Assembly (NCBI GenBank): GCA_020631735.1
Contig: CM036215.1
Coordinates: 9,884,346-9,948,345, forward strand
DNA length: 64,000 nt
Source of the DNA: Saccharum officinarum
Lineage: Eukaryota > Streptophyta > Magnoliopsida > Poales > Poaceae
Direction of reading: 5' to 3'
Shown: positions 44,769-56,419 of the stretch, piece by piece
Layout: each line of letters starts with the position of its first letter
Position numbering within the stretch: position 1 is the stretch's first letter
The notes under the pieces: generated by a model
Databases searched by the model: none
The model's input: only the letters and a program-made list of their open reading frames with translations
What the model was told of the DNA's origin: nothing
Position numbers and translations under genes: made by a program

Positions 44769-44896
44769 CATACAATGAACATGGATGTACAATTGTACAA
44801 ACTACAAAAGGGCACCGAAGAAACCACGACTTTTGAGTAAAAAATAGAGGTTTCAAATCCACGACAAACTCAAATGCATTTTGCGTTTTTCAGTTA

Positions 44897-45186
44897 GCCC
44901 TGTTTGTATCAGTTTTGGATTCTTAAAAATCAGTCCTTGTCTTTAGTTTCTAAAATATGGATTGTAAGCAAAAACTGTGGGGTGTTTGGATCACCTAGTT
45001 TTTAGGAATCTAACTTCATTTATTACTCTATGGGTCACAAGAAACTGACAAAAGCTGGGTATCAATAACTTCCTAGTTTTTAAAAATCTAACAAAAACTG
45101 GCACAAGAAAATGGCAAAAACTGACATGGATCCCACCCAGTTTCCAAAAGCCAGATTCTTAAAAACTGGAGGGATCCAAACAGGGC
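44897..45186. mobile_element. MITE with GCCCTGTTTG ends
   Basis: GCCCTGTTTGTATC at the left and the complement GCCCTGTTTGGATC at the right, followed inward by GATTCTTAAAAATC and its partner, form long imperfect inverted repeats over a 290-bp non-coding element. A clear target duplication is not visible, so I do not assign a superfamily. Confidence 0.65.
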
Positions 45187-45752
45187 CTATATATACTCAA
45201 AAGTTGGACCCTTTCTATCGATATAACAGAGCACATTTCTGACATGCCGCTCAACCCTGACTTGGGAGATGCACAGATTGATATCTGAAGAACCCAAACT
45301 TCACGCTCATCTCAATTTCGCCATTAGTACAAAAGGTTCAGTATAAATGCAGCTATTTCAACTGACGATAACAAATCAATTACAATAAGCACATCTGACA
45401 CTGAGCAGGACCAATGTGGTCGGTGATTTTGTAATGCTCTTTTATTTATTTCATCACAGAACACCACAGTCCACAGCTGAGTTTTACATGCAAATGGATT
45501 GTACCAACTTACAGACAACATCAATCATGTGAGGACCTTCCAATGTGATCCCTTATAACAGGAATCAAATGGGATAACGATGATTGAAACCTAATTCTGT
45601 TGCTCCCAGCTGTATATGACTACAAAATATATGGATGCTACAATGGAAACTCCATTTGCAACAGTACAAGGGGCTCATAGAGAAGGAACTCAAGCCAAAG
45701 TTTGAAGTTTCTGATTTTAATGTACTACTAGGAAGGTTCGACAACACAACAA
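45187..45752 (-). other. Probable 3' untranslated region and flank of the ACT-domain gene
   Basis: Lies directly downstream of the stop codon at 45753 on the minus strand. No independent ORF or repeat is supported. Confidence 0.45.
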
Positions 45753-48700
45753 TCAGTAACTGTCTTCATCTGTCTCAGGCCTTCGGAGGTAATAACGCAG
45801 ACAATTGATCAGCGCCTATACAAAAGCAAAATAAAGTGTGCAAGTGAACACAATGAAGACAAAAAAAAAATCACATTAAGTAGAAATGATTATGATGTTG
45901 CTGAAATGACCAAGGAAGCAGACCTGAGATAAGGAGCTGTTTAGTTTTGCACCTCTGTAACTTACATGGAACTTGTCCTTCGCAACCAAACCCTGTATAA
46001 ATAAGCCAAATATCATCTAACAGGCTTTAATGGTCTTAGCTGAAAAAAGCAATGAAGTGAAATGTAGCGTACTTCAGTATCAATCTCAGCTGACTCCACA
46101 TCAATATTTGTGTCTGCAATGACCTTGATTATCTCAAGAAGTAGGCCAGGCCGATCAGCTGTCTCTATGTAAAGCATGCTGCGAATTTCAACAGAAATCA
46201 ATGAGGAAGCAAGTGCTGCAGCATTGTATGAACAAAAAAGATTCAGATTCTACTTATGTTGGAAGTGATTCTTGGGGAAGGACAAATATGCATATCTAAC
46301 ATGTTGAGGTGCATCAAAGTTCAAAGGAACAAAGGATACAACTAATAGACAGGCACAAAAAACTGATTTGAAGCTGATTATTACGTCAAAAGCAAAATAT
46401 AGGGCTAAAAGAATCCTGAAACAGTTAATGATACATATTACAGAGCACACAATTACATAGGCTGAAGGAGGAAAAACAACTTTGATGGCCTCATGTAGTA
46501 TTGTGTTGCCCAAGCCTACATGTTTTCGGCCTATCTGTGATACTTAAAACTTTCTGCTGTAACCAGATCCAATTTACTAACTATTTGGTTTGTGAAAATT
46601 AATGCATAGCTCTTTCCAAAGTCTTTCTACAGGAACTGATACTACATAACGCAGACCGCATGGATCAATCCTAAGAGGTTCTGGCTTATGTCTTGCTGTA
46701 CAGGTGTACACGAATAGCTAATTCATTCTGTAGTACAAAATATTTGGGACATATATCACTTGGTGTTAGTACTTATTTTCAAATGTATAGGACTTCTGCT
46801 AGGATAAAACAATACACATGGGCATGCAAACAATAAGATTGACATATATAACCTGACACATCAAGAAGCATGCAAAATAACAGTTAATCTAGAAGTGGCC
46901 GTACGTGCTTGGATCATGCTAAATAAAGGAACTAGCAGAATCAAACCTTCTTTTTGGTCCATCATCTTCAACAACTATACGTGTTGCAATATCGACAACA
47001 ACCTGCCAGTTCAAAGATCAAAGAATGCAAGTTCAGGCTTAATAACATATCGAAGATCGAAGCACGAACCAATAGCATAACAGAGTAAATTTGAAGCCTT
47101 CCATTTCCTAAAATAGAGATAATTCACAGATTGTAATCGAAAAGATGTCTAAACCCAGATAACATGATGCAGCACAGCATCAGAAATTACAGAATGGGAA
47201 TGCATTATACTTGCCTTCTTCTCAGGAGGCTTTATTCCAAAAAATTCACCCATCGCTAACTTCTCACTTGATTCCTATACAAGGATGACATGACTACTAT
47301 GTTAGTTACATTCAATGAAATAGTGAAAAATAGGTACAGCAATAACGATGCAGAGTAACAACTAACACACACAAGAATCTGAAACATACAGGATGATACT
47401 GGAGAAGGTTGTTGATGATGGTTAGCCGAATCATTTCTAACATGTCAGGATCCTCAACCTTGCGTCCACTAAATACATACAAAAGGGAGGGGACAATATT
47501 ACTGTAAGAACTAATACAAATAAAAATTCTGTAGTGTTAAAGTAACGCTATAGCATTTAAATGGAATCTTGGTACAAAAGTCCTTAGGGTGCCACCCTTT
47601 TTTCATCTAAGACTGAACAAGGGATTTCAAGAAGGGATACCAATACTCTGAATGATTGATATGTGACAAGGCATATGTGCGAGGATTTATATGATTACTA
47701 TCAAATATCTCAAGAAAACACTAGGCTAGATGAAAAATAGAGGAAAAATAGTGGAACAGTATAAGATATCTATGTGTGTACAGGTTACAGAGTATAGTTG
47801 AGAAACCTTATCACATGAAAGCCTGAACAAAGATAGCATAAATGTGCCGATGCTATGCACTTAGGCATTAAAAGTGAATGTAAATGCATATGTGCAGGAA
47901 TAGCAAATGCTCTCTTTAGTTTTCCACGTAGACACACATAACTAGATGCTGCACATGAAAATAAAACAGGAAGGGGCAAGCACCCACGATCGCATGATGT
48001 GGAACTTTGTTTGTGTGACAGCTGAGTCAGTTGTCACACTTCCTTTTGTGACATCAAGGCCAAGGTCCTTGAGTGCTTTCATCTGCAAACAGTGAATACC
48101 AGGCAAAATAATTGGCAGATACAACAAAAAATGTAAACATCACAATTTTTTGAGCAGCACCAATGTAAAGACAAAGCATCAGTGGTGCATGTAAAATCTA
48201 TACCGTGTCAAGTAGTGCCCCCAAACGATCTCCAAAACTTAGCTGCACAATGGTTGCATCACGGTCTGAGTCTTGATCTATCTGGACAACTGGGACTGGG
48301 ACTGCCTCATCGGATGTCTAGGATGAGAATTTTCCCAAGAATACACATCAGCAAATTGAATAAACAAAAAAGTAGCATCTACTACTGATTAATAGCAGCA
48401 CGTGCAAGAATAAAGCATGAGGGAAAAATGGAGTTCTTAAAGCAGTAAAGCCAACATTTATTAAAACAGTATATCAGAACATATATGTGCTGCAACACTA
48501 ATGACAGCCAAATAGAGAAGTAAACAGATCTTATAATCGAGACTACAAGGGCATGTTACATTGACATGAAACTGTGGATGCAAAAGTAGGGGTAAAAGAA
48601 ATGGAAACCAGCTATGTGGAAACATACCTTTGAACAGCTATGTGGAAACATACCTTTGAAGAAGCTCCCAACACATTAGCTGAGTTGATAGATTGGCAAC

Positions 48701-49400
48701 AAATTCTGGTAAGATTTGAAAAAGATAAAGATGATTAGTACGTACAGTGTATAGAACAGGGAAGTAAGAGTATTATACAAGACGGATCTATTTAGTACTA
48801 TCATTTTATATATAACTTATTAGGAATTGAGACGACAGAGTTGAGGGTTGAACAGATACAGGACGTGGAGACAGAACATCCCATACGAATCCTACTACTG
48901 CCCAACTTATCACAGGCGCAGGCAAAACTTCCATATACCAATCTAACAAAATCATAAACCGACAACTCGGCGAAACCGTCGAACGACGAACCAGGCTGAA
49001 TTACCCGGGCTAAACCATAATCTCCAGTCGTCGGGACGAAAAATCCCCTATAGCAAGAGAGAACTAAGCCGGCACCTACGATTCTACGAAACCATTGCTA
49101 CTCTGTTACGAGCAACGCAAGTGGATACAATCTCGCGAAGCCGCGCAGCACGGAGAGTCGGAGACTCGATCCCTCGCGGCTGCCAGCGAGCGAGCGAGCA
49201 ACATCCGACCAGGGCGAGCAGAGCACGGCGGCACGGGAACGGGGCCCCGGGCACCGCGGGGATCAGATCGCTCACCTCCGGGCGGGTCGGGGCAGAGGTC
49301 GCGCAGCGCGGAAGCGCAGGTGCCCCCGCGACGGGGTAGGGGTAGGGGTGGCGGCGGGGGCGACGGGCAGGAGGCCGTGGTGGGAGGCGGCGAGCGCCAT
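45753..49400 (-). CDS. ACT-domain protein of the ACR11/ACR12 type, chloroplast, 272 aa
   Basis: Ten minus-strand exons close in phase: 49400-49276, 48705-48654, 48317-48204, 48082-47988, 47468-47390, 47274-47215, 47002-46947, 46178-46073, 45992-45924, 45815-45753 (819 bp). The N terminus ([13 protein letters not shown], Ala/Pro/Arg-rich) looks like a transit peptide. Two ACT domains follow: the first around [20 protein letters not shown] and [14 protein letters not shown], the second [20 protein letters not shown] with [20 protein letters not shown]. The end is [13 protein letters not shown]. The length fits the family (about 290-300). ACR11 in Arabidopsis is a plastid protein that associates with ferredoxin-dependent glutamate synthase and activates glutamine synthetase; ACR12 is less studied. 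The C-terminal half looks closer to ACR12. Intron 6 has a GC donor (AAG|GCAAGT). Confidence 0.94.
48609..48660 (-). repeat. 26-bp perfect tandem duplication spanning a 5' splice site
   Basis: Units 48609-48634 and 48635-48660 are identical. On the minus strand each contains TTCAAAG|GTATGTTTCC, so the donor of intron 2 in the ACT-domain gene exists twice, 26 bases apart. Confidence 0.9.
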
Positions 49401-50146
49401 GGGTGGGCGGCTGGGCGAAATCTGGAGCGGAGCGGAGTCGAGAGGCGGGCGTGGCGCGCGGCGTGTCACTCTGCCCACCGTGACCGTCCCCGCCTCGGCT
49501 CACTGGAGTGGCGTTGGCGCCGGCCGGGGACGACGACGGGAGGGGAAAGGGGGTGGGGCCTGGGGTGGGCTGTCGCCGAGCCTATGGGTCGGCGGAGTAG
49601 TTTCCTTTCCTCACAAGTGGGCCTGAACGTGACGTGCAGATTTTTAATTTACGCGCCACTTGGACGGCATGATTGTACCCGGACCGCTAGACGGGACGGG
49701 CCGGTTTCATTATTTGTACTCGCAGACGTCCTGTTTTTTGTTTGCTGCGTGCTGCGCTGGACGTCACCGGGAAGAGAGCACCACTCTACTTTGGTTTTGC
49801 CTCCATCTCGAAGACCGGTCTCGCAATGGAGATTTTATAAAAGCTTAATGGACATTAAATAAGTTTTGCTAAAAAAATGTAGTATTGACGAAGAGAAATA
49901 AGATAAAAGTTTCATAGGATAAAATGAGTTTCATAGACATCAATCTTGTTTGCACTGTTTTCAACACATAGAAGTCTTGAAAACAGTGATATAAAATTCC
50001 AATTGAGTGGCCGAATAGCAGAAAAAAAAAGAATAGATTAGTCATTATTAGTTTCTCTTTTTTTATTATGTATTAGCAAAATATGCTCGTGTGTTGTAAT
50101 GGAATGTATACTACAACTTATTTTTTTTGATGATTTATGTTTATTC
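49401..50146. other. Promoter/5' flank of the ACT-domain gene, then AT-rich intergenic DNA
   Basis: GC-rich up to about 49600, then AT-rich. The 255-residue plus-strand ORF at 49095-49862 is an antisense shadow of exon 1 and its GC-rich flank. No other gene is supported. Confidence 0.45.
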
Positions 50147-50530
50147 AATAATGATCATGCCATCCATTTCAATACGCATCAGAATTGGACTTAGTATGAT
50201 TGTTGGGTGCATGCTCTTCTAACCCGTACAAGCATGAGTCGTGAATCAGGATCGCATATGGGGCAGAGAGAGGAACGTAAACACATTGTGGGAAGTATAA
50301 AAGTACGGACAGAAGAATCCACTCTTTAATACATGCCTATGCATTGCAATGACATCATTTGTTCTAACACGTCTTGGAATCGGACTTTGTATTGTGATTG
50401 GATGCAAACTCTAATAACTCATATAAGCACCGGGCGTGAGATTGCATCATACAGGAGAGTGAACCAATCAGGACTCTAATCCCTAATTTGTCATGGTCTA
50501 TACTATTGTATTAAAAGCTGGCCAAAACTC
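50147..50530. repeat. Two diverged tandem copies of a repeat also present near 4300; Helitron-like ends
   Basis: Blocks at about 50150-50345 and 50340-50470 share the phrases attggacttagtat/atcggactttgtat, attgttgggtgcatgc/gtgattggatgcaaac and cccgtacaagcatgag/ctcatataagcaccgg. The phrases at 4400-4480 match these. TCTATACTATTGTATTAAAAG at 50497 resembles a Helitron 5' terminus. No RepHel coding sequence is present. Assignment to Helitrons is tentative. Confidence 0.35.
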
Positions 50531-51255
50531 TTATGCTTGGGTGAGTGGAGGGACCGATAGACCAGGGTAGAGAATGAAGGACGAAAAACTGGTAGATATG
50601 CTCATACATTACAACATACTCTACCAGTTTTTGAGCAATGAAGTCTCTTGAACGATTCGTGGCTTAGAGATATGAGATGTACCGTAATGGGCTCTGAGCT
50701 TTTGATAAATCGGATTAAAAGTATGCTTCCTCGATAGATTTTGTGTTTTCTTCTTGTTTCCAAGACACTGAAAAATTCAAAAAAAAATGATTTTAAGCAT
50801 ATGCAGATATTGTTCGTTCACATGGAATTACGGTCCCGATGAGAAAAAAGGACCGAGAAATGGACAGAATTGCAGAACAGAGGGTGAAAAAATAAATGGT
50901 CAACGTAGAAACTGTAAAAAAACAAAATCTCCGGAATTGCCTTTTTTTAGGAAATCTCGGGAATCGGATTGGATAAAAACGGCAATTGAAACAAAAAAAC
51001 AGAATACCAAGTGCCCGGATGTCCAACCCCCTGGCGGCGTCCGGGGGCAGGTCCCAGGCGCTCCCCCACCGCGTCTCGTTCCCCACCGCATCTTGTTCCC
51101 CACCGCGCTCCATTCCCCCACCGCGCTCCTGTCCATGTACCCCAACACACTCCATTCCCCCACCACGTCCCCTGTCCCAAGAGCACGAAAACACTTCAAG
51201 TGCAACATCACAATCATATGGAAAACTATGTAGTGTAAAATTCAGAATATAAATA
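50531..51255. other. Intergenic, no gene; low-complexity C-rich stretch
   Basis: At 51040-51180 there are repeated phrases such as cattcccccaccgcgctcc and gttccccaccgc. The overlapping ORFs on both strands are by-products. No recognised domain. Confidence 0.4.
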
Positions 51256-51256
51256 C

Positions 51257-51545
51257 TACAACATCGCAAAAATATGTAGTGCAACGTCGAAAAACATGTA
51301 CTGCAACATCGCAAAAATATATAGTGCAACATCGAAAAACATGTACTGTAACATCGAAAAAATATATACTGCAATATCAAAAATTATGTGTTGCAACATC
51401 GAAAATCATGTACTGCAACATTGGAAAAATATGTAGTGCAACATCGAAAAAAAATATGTACTGCAACATCGAAAAATATGTGCTACAACATCGAAAATTA
51501 TGTACTGCAACATCGAAAAATAGTAGTACTGCAACATCGCAAAAA
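51257..51545 (+). repeat. Array of about 13 short tandem repeats, (TG/AC)TGCAACATCGAAAAA-type
   Basis: About 13 units of 20-25 bp, core tgcaacatcgaaaaat, with variants acgtcg, atatca and acattgg. A few looser copies follow up to about 51660. Not a CRISPR: there are no unique spacers of constant length and this is plant nuclear DNA. Confidence 0.85.
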
Positions 51546-53290
51546 TCAACCATGAAACATGAAAATAAAAATATTCAAAAATCATATGTTGCAACAATCC
51601 AAAAATCCCATTGTAACATTCTAAAATCATCTGTTGTAAGTTGTAACATCTAAAAAATCCACTGCAACACAGAGAAACAGCAAAAAAAAGACGTGCAAAA
51701 ACAGCAAGGGGATGGGCTCTGCTCCAGCCCTGACTCATCACCTTCGAGCTCGCCGAAGGGAAGAGAGAATAGGACCCTAGAGCTCACCGGAACCTTAGCC
51801 ACCGTTGCGTCCCTCAGATCTAGATCAAGGAAGAGGATGAGAATGAGGAGGACGAGGACTCAGATCCAGAGGAGGAGGAGGCTCAGATCTAGAGAAGGAC
51901 CGACCTACCTTGTCGGAGCCGTTGTCGTCGTCCTCGTCTCCGGTGGGGGAGCAAGAGCCATATCACAATGGAGGTCGCTGAGGGGAGAGAGAGGGAGGGA
52001 GCGCGGGCGAGCAGGGTGGCAGTGAGCTAGATGCGAGCGCGGTGTCTGTCCCGAAGAGCGCGCGCGGACGGGCCAGCAACGCGTGGCCAGGGGCACGCGG
52101 TGGCAAATGGAAATGGTGAGGCTTCGGAGGAATCAATGCAACCTTCTTTTCTTCGGTGGCATGACCGTTGGTCTAATTGGGCCGCAAGCCTAGGTGTGCG
52201 GTGCCTGGACAGGACGAACACCCGCACAATATCATTATCGAAAAAAAGGAGACGAAACTATGGCATTATTGGCTCCAAAAAACGATAAAACGTGACGAAC
52301 TTGAATGGCTTGTGGGATGGATGGAGTCTTTATTATGATGCGGGATCTGTCAAGCCGCATTCACAAATCACAATAGTGTCAGGTGTTGGGTTCGGCTCCT
52401 TGTGGTAGTGAATTTTTCATTAGGTGTTGTGTTTTTAGTGGTAGGCGATGACTGTAGTGGCTTTGTCAGTCTCAAGAATTTACCGGCTCAGTCTTTGAAG
52501 ATGCTCATAGACTTAGGATTTGTGTGCGTGTGTTAATAGGGGGTGAATGTGCATGTATTCACAGGGGTGAGTGTGCATATGTTATAAGTATATGTGTTGT
52601 ACTATGTACTTCGCAAAAAAAATCTCAAAGGATATAGGCAAAGCAAAATTATCAACCGACGCAGGAGGTCATGGTAAAAAAAACAGAATCGATGGAAAGA
52701 AAAAAGTTATGGTCCAAAAGAATGAAAAATAAAAGAAAAATGACTCGGACATGAAAAACAGGAAGACAAAAAGCTTATTTAGGAGCAGAGGGATATATTT
52801 GATTAGGATTCCTAACTATCCAGGTTTAGTTAAGAAAATGTGTCCATTATGTCATATAAAATAGAAGAATTGTAGAGAGACGAACAGAAACAATAGTTTC
52901 CATGTTCACGCAGTTGGTCAGGGGAAGATGGATCAAGAAAATGAAGCAGAAATTTTGGCTCTTTAATATTAGGTATATATATATATATATTATATACTGA
53001 ACAGAATGATAAGCATATTTGATAGGAGAAAAAATTGAATCTTATAAATTTTGATCAACGATTAGTCAAACTATATGCGGGTTTAGATATAAAAACGTCT
53101 ACAAATTGATTTTATATTTAAAGTGTCTCAGAGATGATATTGTTTTTTAGCAACTAATTGTATGTTAGAAGAGAAATTAAACATTAAAATCTATTTTGTA
53201 CTGTATAGACAAATGAGGGAGCATGACCCTATCAAGAGGGCAATAATAAGCCACAACTGTTGCAAAGTTGTGACCCCAGCTATCACATCC
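51546..53290. other. Intergenic; GC-rich block 51700-52220 and AT-rich sequence
   Basis: The GC-rich block has GAGGA-rich low-complexity sequence and open frames on both strands without a domain. It may be the end of the same unclassified repeat that carries the 51257-51545 array. A (TA)n microsatellite lies at about 52974-52990 after ctctttaatattaggtat. Nothing else is recognised. Confidence 0.35.
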
Positions 53291-53834
53291 AATAATATCA
53301 TGCCGTTTTTTTACGAAATAAGAATTATATTAAATAATAGCTGGTACATCAATACATACAAGCACTCTGGATTACACAAATATTCAGAAACTAATTTTCA
53401 TCTGAATTATACTCACGCTGTGAATAGCTCCAGATATCAAGATCAAACCTGTACGACGTTTTACAGTATGGATGACCGCACAGGTAAACACTCGGCAAAG
53501 GGCCTGAGAACATATGTCCAACGAATGACGACCAACATTCATGTATGCGGAGTTGAGAAACTTCTTCTTTCTAGTGTCTTCCTTCTTTCTCTTTCTGCCA
53601 CTGAAGAATGAGAAAGACCGATCTGAAACTTAATCTCTCAAGTCCTTCATCGTGGCCAGATCTAACCACAATAAAACAGAGAAGAGACCGGAGAAGATTA
53701 TTCCATGGCGGCGACACCATCTCTGTCTTGATGTAGCCTTCTGGAAATAAATGTCTCCATGTCATATTGGTGAGGATGCTGACGTCGCAGTTACCGCCCT
53801 CATCTTCAATAGAGCCGCCATGGAGAAAACGATT
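53291..53834 (-). mobile_element. Poly(A) retroposon, 3' part (with left TSD)
   Basis: On the minus strand this sequence ends TTTAATATAATTCTTATTTC, then GTAAAAAAA (poly-T 53306-53312 on the plus strand) and is followed by AATAATATCATGCCG (53291-53305). A diverged copy of those 15 bases, AATAATATTATACCT (12 of 15), lies at 61686-61700, on the far side of the CACTA element. The retroposon is therefore about 0.8 kb in two pieces (53306-53834 and 61414-61685). It contains an 88-codon minus-strand frame at 53571-53837 with no known domain. Confidence 0.65.
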
Positions 53835-53839
53835 CACTA

Positions 53840-54660
53840 CTAGAAATATCCACTTCTATGACGAAAATGTTAATGACGAATCCGAAATCATCATAGAAGA
53901 GCGCTTTTTATGACGAATATTTCTGTTTCGTCATAGATCGGTGGTGACGATCCTGCAACCTTCCCTTTCTATGACGAAATCAGGCATCGTCACAAAAATA
54001 CGTCATAGAAGAGCATTGGGTTTCGTCATAGATCATTCGCACGACTCATCTGTAACGATCTCCTTTAAAACTATGACGAACAGGGCTTCGTCATGAAATT
54101 AATTATACATCTGTGATGAACAATATTCGATTTGTAACGAACGGTTTCATCATAGATCTCCACACGGTACTTTCTCCATCTGACGTGTACATGTGGGATC
54201 AGCAGTTACTCATCTGTGATGCTTTCAATTCATCATAAAAGTCTCCACTCGATCATATCTCCATGCGACATGTACTTGTGGGACCCTTCTCCATATGACA
54301 TGTACTTGTGAGACCTGCAGTTACTCATCCGTGACGCTTGCAATTCGTCATAAAAGTCTTCGCTCGGTCCTTTCTCCGTCCGACGTGTACCTACGGGACC
54401 CTTCAGCATCCGACCTGTTGGACCCTACGGCTTACGTGTCACGTGTACCCATGGGACTGCTCTCCATCTCCATCCGAACTATGGGACCCGACAGCTTGCG
54501 TGTCACTTGACGCTTGCAATTTGTCATAAAAGTCTCCGCTCGGTCCTTCTGCATCTGACCTATGGGACCTGACGGCTTACGTGTCACGTGTACCTGTGGG
54601 ATTTTTCTCCATCTCCATCTGACCTGTAGGACCCGATGGTTTACGTGTCACTTATACCAT
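53840..54660. repeat. Left subterminal repeat region of the CACTA element
   Basis: From 53840 to about 54150 more than ten copies of (T)ATGACGA(A) or its complement occur every 20-40 bases. From about 54160 to 54660 longer imperfect repeats follow, with phrases such as ctccatctgacctgt.ggacc, cggcttacgtgtcacgtgtacc and cgtcataaaagtct.cgctcgg. No coding sequence. Confidence 0.8.
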
Positions 54661-54697
54661 GTGTGTCGTCGGGGTTTAATTTCTCAAAAAAGGTTTG

Positions 54698-54766
54698 ATA
54701 CCTGGGAGTCGAACATGGGATCTGGACCATGGATTGGAGCGTCTTTACCATTGTGCTAGATGTCTG
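54698..54766 (-). other. tRNA-like Pol III promoter (A and B boxes) inside the CACTA element
   Basis: The minus strand reads TAGCACAATGG (A-box-like, 54748-54758) and, about 34 bases later, GTTCGACTC (B-box, 54706-54714), followed by CCAGG. The spacing is that of a tRNA gene, but the arms do not pair into a full cloverleaf, so it is a tRNA-derived or SINE-head-like relic and not a tRNA gene. Confidence 0.4.
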
Positions 54767-55323
54767 GCTGTGCTGACATCTCTTTGGAGTCGCTATAGTA
54801 TCCTATTGGTCGTGTTACAGGTTGACCTAAATTGGATATATCCCTGCAAGTGGAAACAAATATGTGCCCGCTGGACTTACGACGGCGGCAGAGGTGGAGG
54901 ATCCCTGGTCTGCTATGGTGTCTCAGGCGTCCTTTTGGTGGCATGGCAGGGCTCTCCCGGTGGAGCGTGGTGGCATTGGCATCCACGTGATCAGGTGTGT
55001 GCCGCGGCAGAGGTGGCTTGCAACCGAGCCATGCCAAATTGTAGAACAAAGGTATGAGTACCTTTTCTATGATTATAGGACTCCATTTTCTGTACACGAT
55101 AAAGTAAAGAACACATAAAGAAAGACTATTTTGTATGAATTTCATTTGAAATCAATGCTTTTGTCACACAAAAATAGAAAACCAGACTATCCCATAATAT
55201 GATATGAACAAATGCACAGATTAGTGCTCTTGAACACTATATGCTTTGTTCTAATGCTAGTTTTGCCATTGTCCACCCAATGGTTGAAACTCTAACGGAC
55301 TTTGCATACTTTTGCTGCAACAA

Positions 55324-56350
55324 ATGGACAGATCCTGGATTCCTAATGGGAGACCATTCTCGTCAACATTCATCACAGGAGTTGAAGAGTTCATGGATAT
55401 GGTTAAACAAAAATACCTGGAGCAAAACATCCCTTGCCCGTGTACACATTGTCTTAACCAGGTGGTTAAAACTTAGCAGGAGGTGAAGGACGACTTACTT
55501 ATAAACAGAATGTCACCCACATACACCACATGGATTCATCATGGGGAAGAGGAAGGAGGTACTGACATTATAGAGCCATCAGATGTGGATGGATCTCATC
55601 ATGATGGTTGGATTGTGGAGGAGGAGCAGGAGGACCGCGACGATAACATATTACCAGATTTTGATGATTTAGTTCAAAACTTGTTGACATCTGAAGAGCG
55701 GGCTGGAAGAGTCCCAAAGTTTGAAAGAGTGTTGGATGAGTTGAAGCAATCAATTTCTTCTAGATCTACCTTCTCAAGATTCTCCTTCCTTGTTAGGTTG
55801 CTCTATATCAAGTCCCACTATCGAGTTAGCAACAACTATTTTGATGCACTATTGGCGTTGTTGTCAGATACATTCCCTAGTACCAACGTACCAAAATCAT
55901 GTGAGGAGGCCCGCAAATATATTCAAGAATTAGGACAAGGTTATGAAAGTATCCATGTGTGCAAGAACAACTGTGTGTTGTTTTGGGTGATCGTGAGGAA
56001 TTGCAAGCGTGCCCAAAATGCAAAGAGTCTAGATGGGAGGATGTAGATGGTAGCAGGCATGTTCCTCATAAGGTTTTGAGGCATTTTCCTCTAATATCGA
56101 GGTCACAGTGGATCTTTGCTGCTAAGGAACAGCAGCGGACGCCGAATAGCACGAGACTAAGCGAGAGAAGAATACCGGTGAAATGAGCCATGCAGCAGAC
56201 GGTGAGGCTTGGCAGGACTTTAATAGAAAGCACCCAACTTTTGTAGATGATCCAATGAACTTGAGGTTTGCCATCGCCATAGATGGTTTCAATCCATTTG
56301 GCAACTTTAGCTCGACATATAGTGACGGGGTTACATGTTTCTTAGTTGAT
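55324..56350 (+). pseudogene. CACTA TNP2-like transposase, N-terminal remnant
   Basis: The frame opens MDRSWIPNGRPFSSTFITGV and PCPCTHCLNQ, the transposase-associated (Transpos_assoc) zinc-finger-like domain. It has an in-frame TAG at 55474 and continues with SPTYTTWIHHGE, RLLYIKSHYRVSNNYFDAL and ELGQGYESIHVCKNNCVLFW. After a frame change come CPKCKESRW and PHKVLRHFPLI, and after another WQDFNRKHPTF and AIDGFNPFGNFSSTYS. These are the successive conserved blocks of the TNP2 family up to the start of its catalytic core. The core itself is missing. It would have cut the element ends if complete. Confidence 0.85.
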
Positions 56351-56419
56351 TGTAGTTCACATGTGCTTTATTCGAGTATAATAGCTTCCATATAAGCTAT
56401 AGTTCACATGTGCTTTATT

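Noticed and set aside
49095..49862. 255-codon plus-strand ORF
   Set aside because: It is antisense to exon 1 of the ACT-domain gene and its GC-rich flank; no domain, Arg/Gly-rich composition typical of a shadow frame.
51257..51545. CRISPR array
   Set aside because: Repeats are contiguous, vary in length, have no unique spacers, and the DNA is plant nuclear.
53162..53611. 149-codon plus-strand ORF
   Set aside because: Crosses the retroposon boundary and target duplication and shows no domain; it cannot predate the insertion.
54698..54766. Functional tRNA gene
   Set aside because: A- and B-box-like sequences are present, but acceptor and anticodon arms do not pair.
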